Both the position numbers and the translations under genes were made by a program. This document shows positions 13,089 to 26,240 of a DNA stretch of 64,000 nt, in pieces (position 1 is the first letter of the stretch; each line of letters starts with the position of its first letter). Under the pieces are notes generated by a model. That model had not been told where the DNA came from. It saw nothing but the letters and a program-made list of their open reading frames with translations, and ran no database searches. This DNA comes from Viscum album (Eukaryota; Streptophyta; Magnoliopsida; Santalales; Viscaceae), in assembly GCA_963277665.1 (NCBI GenBank), contig OY728120.1, positions 942,387,195 through 942,451,194 on the forward strand, written 5' to 3'.

Positions 13089-14140
13089 ATGGATGGAACC
13101 CGAAGGAACCATGTTAATGCGAAATGTGATGGGAAATGCAATGATTGTACCCCTAAGAAACCAAAATGTATGGGAGCTGGAATGAAAAATCTTGTATCCA
13201 TGCTCACACAAGTTTATCAAGCTATAAATCATGCAGGACTTCCAAACAAGAAATGTAAGGAGCAACATTCTGTTGAATCCTTCATGAGACAGCGTCCACC
13301 TTCATTCAGCGGGTCTACTGATCCATTAGTTGCTGAACAATGGATCAGTACTACTAAAAAGATATTTTTAGTTCTTCAATGTTCTGAACATGATAAAGTC
13401 ATCTTAGTAGAGTATCGTTTGGAAGGTGATGCTGATAAATGGTGGAATATTATCAAGAATATGAGGCCAAGAGATGAAATTTAGTCCATGGAATGGGATG
13501 AGTTCATGAACTTATTTTTCAATACGTACTTCCCTCATATTCTCCGAACAAAGATGGAGAAATAGTTTCTTGAACTAAAGTAAAAGGATAATGAATCTGT
13601 TCGTACCTATGAAGCAAAGTTTAAAAGACTTGTAGGGTACGCATCTGGTATTATTATCCAACCTAAGATTAAGATCAATCGATTCTTTAGTGGCTTAAAA
13701 CCAAGTCTTCAAAGGTCATTAGACATAAGGTACTTCAATAGCTACGAGGAAATCGTTAGATGTGCTCTCAAAGTTGAGATGGAGATTGGAGTAACCCATC
13801 AGTCATATGGGTTTGATAAGAAGAGGAAAATGGAATTAAAAGGAAAATCTAAAGAGCACACTGAAAAGAAGATGAGTTTTCCCTTATTCTCAAAGTGTGG
13901 AAAGAAACATGGAGGGAGTTGTGTTAAAGGGACAATTAAATGTTTCAAATGTGGAAAGGAAGGTCATCGGGCATTTGAATGCCGCAATGATGGGAAGAAG
14001 ATGTCTAGTGATGCGAACAATGAAAAGGCTACACAGAGTGCACCTCCTACACTTCAATGTTACAAGTGCAAGGAAATGGGGAATTATTCCAATCAAGGCC
14101 CTAATCCAATGGTTGTTGATGACGATCGACTTCAACAAAC
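13089..14140 (+). pseudogene. gag: Decayed gag of the Tekay-like element
   Basis: Starts at ATG 13089 and stays in one frame, but is broken by in-frame stops at 13482, 13563 and 13581. The N-terminal part holds the retrotransposon gag domain (FSGSTDPLVAEQWI, then a WWN word at 13440-13448, as is usual for these capsids). After the stops the same frame continues with the rest of capsid and then a nucleocapsid zinc knuckle, CFKCGKEGHRAFEC, at 13941-13982 with the full CX2CX4HX4C spacing. A second knuckle begins at 14058 (CYKC) but has lost its His and last Cys. The stops fit single-base changes in Gln or similar codons. The gag protein would form the cytoplasmic virus-like particle. Confidence 0.9.
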
Positions 14141-14199
14141 TCTTAAGCCTAAAGACAAAGGAAAGTCACATGCAATTTCTATCAGCGATGTGGAGTACG

Positions 14200-14525
14200 A
14201 TAACAAAGTGGTGAAAGGTACACTTACCATCCACTCTAAAGTAGCAAATGTTTTATTTGATTTTGGATCCACCCACTCCTTTATTTCTGAAGAATTTTCT
14301 AAGGGCATCACCGTATTACCTCAACAATTAGATTTTGAGTTAGCCGTGACAACCCCTAATGGCACAATAGTTGCATCAAAATTTTATAATTCTTCTCCGA
14401 TTGAAGTTTTTTGGAAAGTGCTTCCTGCAAATCTTGTGATCCTCACTATAGTGGAATTTGATTTAATTCATGGCATGGATTGGATTTCTCTATATGGAGC
14501 TCATATCAATTTCCTATGAAGGGAA
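14200..14525 (+). pseudogene. Decayed aspartic protease of the Tekay-like element
   Basis: Continues in the gag frame. The protease core reads VLFDFGSTHSFISEEFS, with the catalytic Asp at 14259-14261 kept, but the usual Ser or Thr after it is Phe. Downstream, DLIHGMDWISLYGAHI matches the conserved second half of gypsy proteases (IxGMDWL type). A tga at 14517 interrupts the link to RT in the same frame. In a working element this enzyme would cut the gag-pol polyprotein. Confidence 0.88.
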
Positions 14526-14552
14526 GTCAAATTTCATATTCCAGAACAATCT

Positions 14553-15540
14553 TTGATCGTTAATCGATGCAAGGATGAACATTACCTTCCAGTGGAAATT
14601 TCTTCCATATTAGGGGTCTTGATTCCACTAAATGAAGGTTATTTATCTCAAATGGTTGGTGAGAAACTCACGATTAAGAATATGCCCATTATACGGGAGT
14701 TTGATGATGTCTTTCTGGAGGAATTGTCAGGTCTTCCACCAAATTGTGAAGTTGAGTTTTCAATAGAACTCGTACCGGGTGCTTTACCTATTTCATAGAC
14801 ACCTTATAGAATGGCCCCAATTGAGTTGCAGGAATTGAAGAAGCAAATCCAAGAGAATATTGATAATGGGTTCATACTCCCTAGTGCATCACCTTGGGGA
14901 GCACCTGTTCTGTTTGTTAAGAAGAAAGACTGATCAAGGAGACTCTGCATTGATTATTGAGAACTTAACAAGATCATTGTCAAGAACAAATATCCTCTCC
15001 CGCACATTGATGACTTATTTGACCAACTATGCAGAGCTCAATACTTTTCCAAGATTGATTTTTGTTCATGTTATCATCAATTTAAGGGTCAAAAGGGAGG
15101 ATATACCAAATATGGCTTTCCGTACATGGTATGGACACTATGAGTTTATAGAGATGCCATTTTTTCTTACTAATTCCCCAGCTATCTTCATGGATCTGAT
15201 GAATATAGTATTTTGAGACTATCTTGATCAGTTTGTGGTAGTCTTTATAGACAATATTATTGTATATTTAAAGATCAAGGAAGAACATGAAGATCACTTG
15301 AGAATTATATTGAAGACCCTGAGAAAGGATAAGCTTTATGCCAAATTTACCAAGTGTGAATTTTGGCTTAAAAAAGTTTCATTTTTGGGTCACATAATCT
15401 CAAAAGAGGGGATATCTGTGGATCTATAAAAAACAGAGGTTTTCGAAAGATGGCCGAGACCAACAAAAGTAACTGAGATCCGAAGTTTTCTTGGTTTTGC
15501 TGGATATTATTGACGTTTTTTGAAATATTTTTTATAATTG
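14553..15540 (+). pseudogene. Decayed reverse transcriptase of the Tekay-like element
   Basis: After the linker FDDVFLEELSGLPP (14700-14742), typical of chromoviruses just upstream of RT, the frame meets stops at 14796, 14931 and within IDY*ELNK near 14960. A one-base frameshift near 15082 separates [13 protein letters not shown] from the part beginning [17 protein letters not shown]. The catalytic box reads FIDN (15244-15255) instead of FIDD, so the second active-site Asp is changed to Asn by a single G-to-A change. Further stops lie at 15214 and 15427. [10 protein letters not shown] and SFLGFAGYY mark the thumb and connection. Confidence 0.92.
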
Positions 15541-16040
15541 TCTAATCCACTCATCAGGTTGACTCGAAAAGGAGTTAAGTTTTTTTGGATTGAGGAATGT
15601 GAAGAGAATTTCAAGGAGTTGAAAAGAATGTTATCCAGTGCACCTGTGCTCACACTTCCTTGTACTGGAGAATGTTTTGTGATCTACAGTGATGCATCCA
15701 AGAAGGGATTGAGGTGTGTTCTTATGCAAAATGATATGGTGATAGCTTATGCCTCATGATAGTTGAAAATCCATGAGCAAAATTACCCAACTCATGATAT
15801 GGAGTTATCTGCGGTAATATTTGCATTAAATATTTGGAGGCATTATCTTTATGGAGAAAGGTGTGACATTTATACTGATAATAAAAGTTTAATGTATATT
15901 TTCACACAAAAGGAGCTAAATATGGACCAAAGAAGATTGTTGGAGCTGATTAAGGGTTACGACAGCTCAATTCATTACCACCCTGGGAAAGAAAACAAGG
16001 TGGCAGATGCATTAAGTCAACAAGACCATGCCAATTTATC
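15541..16040 (+). pseudogene. Decayed RNase H of the Tekay-like element
   Basis: Follows RT in the same frame. The first catalytic Asp is in VIYSDASKKG (15691), the Glu in THDMELSAVIFAL (15802), and the third Asp in IYTDNKSLMYIF (15877). HPGKENKVADALS closes the domain. Two adjacent stops (taa-type break at 15757-15762, read as tga tag) split it. The catalytic residues seen are present, so the damage is mainly by stops. A frameshift near 16100 separates it from integrase. Confidence 0.9.
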
Positions 16041-16109
16041 CATTATGAGGATCACAAAATATCCAATATTTATGGATTTACAGAGGATGGATCTTGGAAT
16101 TATAATGAA

Positions 16110-17145
16110 ATGGGAAAATCGTATCTTTCTCAAATGAATATTCAACCATATTTACATGTTAAGATCAAAGAGGCACATAAAGAAGATGTAGAGTTACAAA
16201 AGAAGGTGAGAAATGTTCCTGAATTCAACCTTGATTGTGATGGGAAAATAAAGTTCAGGAATCGGGTTTGTCTTCCCCCAATCCCCGAATTAAAGAAGGA
16301 GCTGCTGGACGAGGCTCATAGTTCTTCATTCTCTATTCATCCTGGAAGAATGAAGATGTATAGGGACCTGAAAGAGTACTTCTGGTGGGATGGCATGAAA
16401 AGAGATGTTGCTAAATCTGTCTCTCGATGCTTGGTTTGTCAGCAAGTTAAAGTGGAGAGACAGAAGTCTAAGGGGATGTTACAACCATTACCCATACCCG
16501 AATGGAAATGTGAAAACATCACTATGGACTTTGTCACAGGACTTACTAAAACATCCAAAGGCAATAATGCTATCTGGGTCATAGTTGATCATCTTACAAA
16601 GTCTGCACACTTCATTGCTATTAGAGAGGATTTCTCTCTGGATCAGCTTTCCAGGATATATGTAAAGAAAGTTGTAAGATTTCATGGAGTACCACTTTCT
16701 ATTATATCTGATCGGCATCTGAGGTTTAACTCAATGTTCTGGTGAAGCCTTCAGTATACTCTTGATACAGAGTTGAGTTTCAGCACTGCTTATCATCCTC
16801 AGACAGACAGTCAGTCTGAGAGGACAATTCAAACTCTAGAAGATATGTTGAGAGCTTGAGCTATGGATTTCAAAGGTGGTTGGGATCAACACCTACCTTT
16901 GTTATAATTTTATTATAGTAATAGTTTCACTCCAGTATTCAGATGGCTCCTTATGAAGCTCTCTATGGAAAGAAATGCAGGACTCCAACTTGGTGGGATG
17001 AAGTTGGGGAAAGAAAGCTATTAGGACCTGATCTTGTTGATGAGATGGCAAAAAAGGTCCGATCTATTCAACAACACAAAAGAGCAGATCAGAGTCGACA
17101 AAAAAAGTTATTCCGACAACCGAAGAAAAGACTTAGTGTTTGAAG
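16110..17145 (+). pseudogene. Decayed integrase of the Tekay-like element
   Basis: The HHCC zinc domain (His at 16317 and 16338, Cys pair in CLVCQQ near 16428-16439) is intact. The DDE core keeps its three acidic residues: Asp in ITMDFV (16527), Asp in IISDRH (16710) and Glu in QSERTIQ (16818). Stops occur at 16743, 16857 and near 16903, and frameshifts near 16935 and in an A-run near 17103 break the C-terminal part (MAPYEALYGKKCRTP). This enzyme would insert the cDNA into chromatin. Apart from the breaks it is the best kept catalytic domain of the element. Confidence 0.92.
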
Positions 17146-17149
17146 TAGG

Positions 17150-17568
17150 TGATAAAGTGTTCTTACGAATATCTCCTTAGAAGAGAGTAATCAGATTTGG
17201 AAAGAAGGGAAAGTTGAGCCCTAGGTATATCGGTCCTTTCGAAATACTAGATCGTGTTGGGAAGGTATCTTATCGATTGGAACTTCCACCAAATCTCTCT
17301 CAAGTTCACAATGTGTTCTATGTATCTCTCCTGAGAAACTACATACCTGATCCTTCACATGTACTCAGCTCAGAAGTTGTACCGCTGGAACAAGATCTTT
17401 CTTATGAAGAATAGCCGATAGAGATTCTCGATCACTCGCTTGGTGAATGTTTTATGTAGGAACCACCAATTAGAAGAAGCTACATGAGAGCTTGAGGATA
17501 TGATGAGGGAGAGGTATCCTCATCTGTTTGTTACAAGTGACGAATTTCGAGTGAGAAATTCTTTTTAA
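17150..17568 (+). pseudogene. Integrase tail with decayed chromodomain
   Basis: [20 protein letters not shown] (from 17217) and [13 protein letters not shown] are the GPY/F-type integrase tail found in chromoviruses. It runs into a region reading EEATxELEDMMRERYPHLF up to a stop at 17566-17568, which is the C-terminal helix of the chromodomain. A tga stands where these domains usually have the Trp of the EATWE motif. About nine residues between the DHS (17430) and NHQ (17462) words seem to be missing. The domain would steer integration to modified histones. The gene ends directly on the polypurine tract. Confidence 0.82.
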
Positions 17569-17579
17569 GGGGGCTAGAA
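17566..17579 (+). other. Polypurine tract
   Basis: taagggggctagaa directly before the 3' LTR start at 17580 is the purine-rich primer for plus-strand synthesis. It overlaps the stop codon of the pol frame, as is common in compact gypsy elements. Confidence 0.85.
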
Positions 17580-20500
17580 TGTAACACCCGAGACTTTTAT
17601 AAGAAATATTTTGTTTTTATTTTATATAAATCATCAAAGGAATCTTTCACTACACACAACACTATCTTGGCTTTCTTTACACGCAATCACGACCTTCCTT
17701 GATAGCTTGCATCATACGCAATACCGAGTTTCACTAAACAACAATATGCTATTAAAATATTATTAAAACTAGCCATTATGAATAGTAATAACCACTTTTT
17801 GAAATTTTGTAAATTTTATTTTTCAAAATGGACTTCATTTTTGGATTCGTAATATCGAAATTATCCTATGGTGAAATTTTGGTATTTTTCTGGAAACTTT
17901 CAATTTTTGATGAATAGTGAAAACACTGGGTTACTATTTCAAAACTGACTTTTTATTTAAATAATTATTTATTTTATTTAGATTTATTTTAGGTCAAAAT
18001 TGATACATAATACCTATATAAGTTCAATGTAATTCATTGGAGTAATTTTATAATAATTTTAGATATATAAATTTTATTGAACTTTTCACCGTCTTTTACC
18101 CACCTCCAAGGATAATTTGCAAATTTACATAAAACTAAATTTTACCACTTCTATGAGTGGAATTTCAAAAATCTGAGAGACATGGTTGATGTCAGTAAGT
18201 AAAATGTGGTTCAATGAGATGAAAATAATTTTTGGTGAATAGTAACTTTGTACTTTTTTTTACCACGGTTAAAAGTAAATAGGGTAATTAAGGGTAAAAA
18301 TGATATTATTATTACCCTAACACATGTCTTAATTTATTGGATAAGTGTAATTCGTCCAAAAACAACCTTAGGAATAAAATATGACTATTTAGGCCCACTT
18401 GGATTAGATTAGGACATTTATTATTAATTTATTTATAGAAGGGTTAAAATAGTTAAAATCAATGTTTGATAAGTAAATAATTTTTAATATAGGGTTATAA
18501 ATAAGATATATTCAACTATAAATATTTATTAGAAATCTAAAAATATTTCCTACATATGGTATTTTATTTTTAGTTTTTACAAATTAAATAATTTAATTTA
18601 TTTATGACACAAAGATGATGTAGTAATTATCTTATTAATGAAATATTGAAATAATTGATGTTATAAATACCCAAATAAATGTAATTTTAGATTTTTTATG
18701 AATTCCACTAATTTTATAGGTTAATATGACATGTTAGTATTGATTTAATTAACTTTTTTTGAACTAATCATTGTGTTATGATTTTCACAAAAATCAATTA
18801 CTAAATAGTGTCAAAATTAACATAAAATAGTTTTTAAAAACAATATTTTATTATTAATTGTTATTTTATTCATAAAAATCTAAGGATCAGCCAAATGACT
18901 TAGACAAGGTTATAGATATTAATAATAAACAACATGGTGTTTGTTTGGCTTGTTATAGTATGTTTATTAACCTTATAGTGTAAGAACACAAAAAGACACA
19001 GTAAAAGTAAAATTATCTAACTTAAAGTTAAATCTAAATGATAAGGTTAAAATAGTAAACTAAACTTGTCAAAATTCTATTTGATGAGAGGATTTCGACC
19101 CATCCCTGCATTAGCTTCGAAATAAATCAATTTTGAGCTATTTAAAACCTAATATGGCTTTATAATAAAATAATATTTTTAGTTTTTCCAAAGGTGCCCC
19201 TCTCCTCCCTTATAAAAGGGCACCTCCTCCCTCTCTTCCTCACACCACTTTGAGCCTTCAAGCTCGGCAAAACCCTACCAATTTCTCCTATCCACTTCCC
19301 TAGAAAAATCTTTGAGGACATGGTCTTCTTCAAATACCAATTTTAGTGCCCTAAAAGGAGGTCTCAAAGAGGCGCTTCAAAGAAGAGGTAATGTACGTTA
19401 CCGATTCTTTCAACTTTATTTCTTCTCCCACTTCTTCTTCTTTAGTTGTTTCATTATGAATTAATAACATCAGTATCACTAATATACTGATATGTTATTA
19501 TAAGTATGAAACAAACCTATTTCACCATCTATCCATCCTACGGAAAATGAAATCACCGTGCGTGCGTACGTACGGAATACCATCTCCACGCCGCCGTGTA
19601 ATCTATTTTCCACCACCACCATACTTGTATGGGTATAATGGTGTAAATAATGAATATATATGATTATTTTAAATTGATATTTATTCTGAAATAGTATACA
19701 TACACTCCAATTCAATTCCACGATCATGAGAATGATATCATCGCTCGTGCGTACGTACGGAATACCGTCTCCACGATGTGATGCGACTAGTTCTACATGA
19801 TTTTCATTGCATAATGATTACATAAATTAATTGAGTGAATAAATATGATATATATTACACTAATAACATTCTGGAAATGAGGTATATATAACATAAAAAT
19901 AATAATAATAATTTATTCGATAAAACACGCATAAGAACAAAAAGTAATAAACACCCGAATAACAAGTAAAAATGAAATATTACTAATAATAAGCTAATAA
20001 TATGACCATATATGATATCATAACAATGAGTATGATTCTGGAATAAGTTAATGACATTATTTAAATCATTATAAAGGATTTTTGGACACTTACTAAGCAA
20101 ATCGGACCTAAGGTAAGGGAAATATCACAATATCATTTTTATCCGAGATTATTTATACTTTGGAATTTACTGGGGTGTATTTTATCATCCAAATCCATGT
20201 TTCCTCAATATGTAATATTTTTTCCATCCACCTACAATTTTTTAAATCCAATTTTACCCTTTGGTGAGTTTTTAGTAAAAGATATGAAAGGAAACGTTTG
20301 TCGTTTTTCTTACGAGGTACTTTTTGACTTTTCTGACAAATACGAGAAGAATGTTTTTAAATTATATTGCATGAATGGATTTTTAAAACATTATTTCAAA
20401 GAATCTTCCTTTACATGTTTTCAAGTTTATTTTTAATCAACTTCTTTTAGTTTAGAATTGTATGACATGTTAAGAAAGGAAAAGTGTTTTTGAAGTAGAA

Positions 20501-21399
20501 AAGATATTTTCCTCAAGAATGGAGTTCAAGTGTTTTATCAAAATTATTTTCCATCTATGATAATAAAGGGTTCTGTTTATATCCCTATTATTACAATTGA
20601 TTTGATTATGTTGTGATGGAATTATTTTTATGAATTAATTTATCTTATATGAATTGTTTTATGATGTCACGATGTTTAAGATTCCCATTTTTATTACATG
20701 GGTTATGCTATTATGTATGGTTTATGATTTTGTGGCACACATAAGAATGGTGTCATTATGAGATGGGTGGGACATATATCTCCCTAAAATTCATTGGTTA
20801 AATATTTTATATCTCATGAGATATACATGGCTGGAATGACAGGTTAAACCGATTCATTGAAACATGACTAAAATGAGGAATGAACTCGGTTCAGAAATGG
20901 ACTTTGTCTACTAAGATAGTCTTGGTAATGAGTCTTGACTACTAATAAATGATTCTGTATGATTATGTGTGTATTCAACAAAGTTTCATGTTTTAAGATA
21001 TGATTATTGTGATTACATTTCACTATAATGATTTATCCCATGTTATGAAATTATGATCTCTTTTGCAAGGTAATATTTTCAAAATGTTATGTTCTTATGA
21101 ATATGATGTGATTGATATTTCTTTTGTTTACCCTTACTGAGCATTTGAGCTCACACTTTTGTATGCTTTCTTTCCTCTGGTCAGGAAAATGGTTATTATG
21201 TAAGATATGCAAAAACAGACTATAGATATGATGAAATAAATGGGAGACAGTGTAGACGCTTTATGAACCAGTTGTTTATGTCTCCCAGTTTCTAAAGACA
21301 CTATACCTATACGGTCCTTTAATGGTTTTGTTATATGTTTTAATAAGTGTACTTCAATTTTTAAGTACTAAGAATGTATGAAAAGTATGCGTCGTTATA
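17580..21399 (+). repeat. 3' LTR of the Tekay-like element (3.8 kb)
   Basis: Near full-length match to 9044-12866 and almost the same length, with scattered substitutions and short indels. TATA word tataaaaggg at about 19210; CpG-rich motif copies at 19573 and 19758. The end is placed at ...gtcgttata where similarity with the 5' LTR stops. No gene inside. Confidence 0.9.
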
Positions 21400-24300
21400 A
21401 TTACACCCAGGGTGGTGACATATTCTGAAACTCTCTCAATGATTTCGATGAATAATATCTTCCTCATGGTATTCTACAACCTTATTTAAACATAAAAAAT
21501 GAAGATATTGTGATATATTTAGACTTAATGTGTTTCATAACATTAAAGTGATAAAATAAAAATTAATCAACCTCTTTTTATACCCATATATAGTGTAATA
21601 CTGCAGTTCTATTAATAGGAGGTATCAATTATATCACTTTACTTCTGCCAATACACATCTTAATATTTTATCATTATAAATGAAATTGATAATGGTTTAT
21701 TTAAAAGTAAATTTTATAATTTAAATTCTATTAAATGGTTATATTTTTAGTTATAATGGTCAAATTTAATACTAGAATAAATTTTTTTATTATTTAGAAA
21801 TATTATGTTTTTGGTTTAATTGTTAATAATACCGATATTAAAAATCATACAACTGTTATGACATTATCATGATATAAAGATTGACATTGGTGTTAATGAA
21901 ATATTTTATAGATCAGATATATATGTTTTATAAGTATAAATCATTTAATGATATAACTTTGAACACTGAAATATCCTATTTATAATTTCAGAAATATAAT
22001 TAATTTTATCATTCCAATAAAAACGATTTTTGGTTCTTTTATTTGGATTATGTATTATAAAGGAAAATTTCTGTTTTTTTGTTTAATGGTAAAATATTTC
22101 TCATGTGATATAATATAGTCCAATTAATTCTATAGGGAATAATATTTTTTTTGTGAAATAATTTTTAATCATCAATACATACATTTTTCAAAAAAAAATT
22201 AAATTTTTATTTACATATGTATATTAAATGAAAATTTTACAACTTTTATAAATTTAATCATATAAAATGGATTCAAAATTTGGTATTAATTTTTTTAATT
22301 TATTGACGATTTTAGTTTCAATTACTATCAAAATGATCAGTGACCTTAGTGAGAATAGTTCATTGGGATAATTGTAAAATGGGTTTAAGGAATGGTTAAT
22401 GCTTTGATAAAAGTTTAAAATTAATAACCTAATTAAATTCTATTTATTGATTTAATTAGAACATAAAATTATATTAATGAAAATAATATATATATATTTT
22501 TATAATTTTCATGAGTCATACATCTATTCTAATCTAATATTTAAAATATTTACAAATTTCTCATGATCCTCACATATAAAAGGGAATAACCTACTGTAAA
22601 TTATTCAAAAACATTGAGTACTATATCTCTTAAAATACCTTAAAAAATAAAATTAAGACACTATTAAATTTATCATAAAGGTATTTTTCTTTCCAAAAGA
22701 TCACCCCCATCGGCTTAAAGTGTAATTCGAAGATGGTTTTTGAAATAAGAGGTATATCTCTTAAATGTGTTTTCTTTTATTGGACTATCCTTCCTCCTCT
22801 ATCAAAACTATGATGAAAATTTTAGTTTAATAACATAAGTATATCAAATATACTAAATTTTATTATTATCAATGTTCAACCAGTTTTTATCTTCTATTCT
22901 ATCTTATGAGAAATGAAAACACCACTTGTGTGTGCATGTGGAAAAACACCTCCATGGTGTGTTCTATATCATTCTTCACCACTAAGTTACATGGATTCAA
23001 ATAAATATAAATATAAATAATAAATAATATATTTATGTAATAATTATGATTATTCATTATTCATCACTAACACACATAGATGATAATAAATATGAAATAA
23101 AATAAAATATATTATATTTATGAATTAATTATGATTATATACCTGTGATATATCATCTACCTTCTTACTATTACATCCATTGGAAAATGACAACGTTGGT
23201 CGTGACTATGTATGGACTACTACCTCCATGAAGCAATTCGATTATTTTTACATTTTTGGATTACATGGAAAGAGATAATGATGTAAATAATGATTAAATA
23301 TATTATTTATAATATTATTAGTATTTTTTAATGGTAATCCAATTTTTACATTAGTTCCTTTTCATCCAATACAAAATTAAAAATGTTATTCAAGTGTACT
23401 TATGAAATACCATCCCCTAGAAATGGTGTGCTTCATTTTTCATTACATCCTTACTTAGATGGTTATAAAATTATATTGAATTTATAAAAAAGATAATTAT
23501 ATAATGGTTAATATTATTTAAATGATTAAATAATAATCAAGGTGATATTACCAGAACTACAAAATCAAAAAAAAACATGAGAAATTGAACCATTAATAGA
23601 TGAATGATTTTTTAACAAAGAATCATGATTATAATAGTAAGATAGATTTAGGAGTAAATTATAAAATGAATGAAATATAAAAAACATAAATCTAAGGTAG
23701 AAAAATAATAATAATATAATTATTATATAGGAGGTTGTAACATGTGTTAATAAGAAGCAATCAAGGGTTATAGTTAATTATAATATTATCATTTTTATTC
23801 CGAGTAGTTTGTGTTTACATATCCATTAAGTTAATTATTTAACAATTATCTTATAAATTCTATAAATTTTATTCACATATTGTTAATTCATGGGGTTACA
23901 TTTATTTTTTACATTTCACCTAATTTTAGTTCCCACAACCACCAAAAGAAGGTTTTTAAGAATGTACAACCAAATTCATTATTTTTGGCCAGGAATATTT
24001 CTCTTATATATCCATTTTTTTCTAAGGTATATTGTTTTGTATTCCTCAAATATTACATAATTTTAAATTTCTTTGGATTTGAATTCATATTAATTTTTTT
24101 TAATATACCTTTTTATTGTTTTCCATAAAATTCATTTTTTCATTTTTATGAAAGTGGGAAAAGAGTGTTTCATTACATTTACTGCCAGACTGAAAATTAC
24201 CTCCATCTTATAATTTATTAATTTAAAGTTCTCTTATTTATCATCCCATTATTTTTCAAGGAAACAAAAACTCCCATTTTTTAGTATGTTCTGATTTAAA

Positions 24301-26240
24301 ATGATATTACATTAATACGATATCTATTCAAGTTTTTAAAGTTCATTTATAATGTAATTATAATGTTGTTTTTTCATATATTCAAACACACATTAATAAA
24401 TAATATTATTCATTGGGAATATTATATAATAATAATGTACATTAGTTTTCTCTATATATCTTATTATAATGTTGTTCTATTTATGGAATGGAATATTATT
24501 TCCAATTCAAATGTTTAATTTTAAATATGGATATTTATATCGATTGTATATTTTATTATTTCATCCCTATGTTCTTATGCTTAATTCATTAAAATTAGTA
24601 TGTTATGGGTGCGAACTGATATTATATAGGCTCTCTATACAACATTATGTATAATGAGATTAATTGGATTGGGAATTTAACATATGACTTACCGATTTAT
24701 GAATGATTTCATTGAAAATTGCCTAGATTGTATGATTATAATGTAAAAAATTACGAATCAAATAATTATGAAACCATTTATTTTTTACCAATGAGATTAT
24801 TTCAATTTTTAGTTTCTCAATTTCTGTATTCTCCTTTAATGATATTGGTTATAGGGAATATTTGGTTATTTTTTTTCTTTAAAATATTATTCATGTTTAA
24901 TTTATTCTATAATATATCTCTTCATATGATTTCTTTTACAATTCATATGATCTAACCTTAAATTATGTTTTCTATTCTACATGGTATAAATAATTTGACA
25001 TTGAATGATTTTATAGTTATTGTAGAATGTAATAAATTCCTCCCAATAATTTAATTTTTGTTCTAGTTTCTTAATATAATGTGAGAGTCATGGATGTATA
25101 AAGTATCCCAAGACTAATAAACTATTTGACATAATAAAATGTGATCTATTAAATTTTATATCGATGTAGTAGGGTAAACATTATCTCAGAGTTACAAGAG
25201 TTGATGTGTTATATTTGGTAACAAAAAAATTGTAGTAGGCCCCTTGATAATTATATTTATATGAACATCATATAATATAATGAGAAATTTTTGGTAATAC
25301 CTTTAGATATTCTATACAGTATTCAAAAATATTTTAATTATATTGGAATATAAATTTTTGATTCCATATTCATGTGGTTATGATTTAGAAAAGTATATTT
25401 TATTTTTAAAAATGGATCCTAGATATACAAACTAAAATTTTATCAACATCAATATGATATGTGTGGATTTAAATCATGATTAAGTTAATAAAGTCATTGA
25501 ATTTGGTTGCTGATAAAAATAAATTATTAACATATTAGATAATTTGACTCAGGTCTTGATTATAATGCATATATATTGAAACATAATGACCAACAACATA
25601 GTGCAAAAATGTCCAACCACTTCATGATAAATCACCCTCCACCATTCAATGGGTATTTTAATCAAATAATAGATGGGAAAATGATCAACTATCGAGAGAA
25701 GGTATTTTATTCTATGGGATTTAATGAAATATGTAAATTTATAAAAAAAAATTCATATTTAAAATGAGAAAACAATTAATGGTGATCTATAATGTAGAAA
25801 TTTAATGTGTGGGATTAAAAAAAGGGTATAATATTAAATTCTTTTAAAGATATATTATTCTAAAAAAATTCCATAATGAGCAATGGAATAATATTTAAAG
25901 TAATTCCCTCAATCTAATGAAAAATGAAGAGAAACGTTTAACCAAATATAAATATAGATATAAAAGGGTGCTAAATCATGCTGAGAGTTATATACATAAT
26001 AAAAAATATAATATTTATTGAATCGTTTATGGGATAAAAAATAAATTTCAAAGGGAATTACACTAGTAAAGGTTTATAATATATAAGGGGATAGTATCAA
26101 TTTCCACTAATAATGATTAATAATTATTCATTTTTTATGTTTTCTAGGTAAATAATAAATGAACCATAAAACTGATAATACTATAAAAATAATTAGAAAA
26201 ATATAGAAGAAGGAAATCTTTCAATTTCAGAATTTTAAAA
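21400..26240 (+). repeat. Older, diverged LTR of the same superfamily
   Basis: Landmarks of the 3.8-kb LTR recur here in the same order but strongly decayed: a tataaaaggg word near 22575; a gaagatggtttttgaaataagaggta block near 22725, matching the segment upstream of 10850; ataacataagtat at 22830 (compare 10930); three decayed CpG-motif blocks (22931, 23207, 23399); aggaggttgtaacatgtg at 23730 (compare 11540); and atgttttctaggtaaat near 26140 (compare 12640). The order and spacing make chance unlikely. It may be a solo LTR, or the LTR of an older element into which the 9044-21399 copy inserted. Short open frames at 23880-24955 are A/T-driven and not genes. Confidence 0.65.

Larger units (their letters stand above)
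9044..21399 (+). mobile_element. Tekay/Del-like chromovirus (Ty3/gypsy), complete but dead
   Basis: This is a full-length LTR retrotransposon of about 12.36 kb. It has two LTRs of about 3.8 kb, a primer binding site for initiator Met-tRNA immediately after the 5' LTR, an internal region of about 4.7 kb in the order gag, protease, RT, RNase H, integrase and chromodomain-like tail, and a polypurine tract abutting the 3' LTR. This domain order and the C-terminal tail are those of plant chromoviruses; the long LTRs fit the Tekay/Del lineage. Many in-frame stops, at least four frameshifts and an RT active-site change show it is inactive. No clean 5-bp target duplication is seen (left attct, right attac). 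The two LTRs differ at very roughly one base in ten by eye, so the insertion is old. Confidence 0.93.

Noticed and set aside
23880..24955. Membrane-protein-like ORFs on the + strand
   Set aside because: The DNA is almost only A/T here, so Phe/Ile/Leu/Tyr-rich open frames are expected by chance, and the stretch aligns in position with an old LTR.
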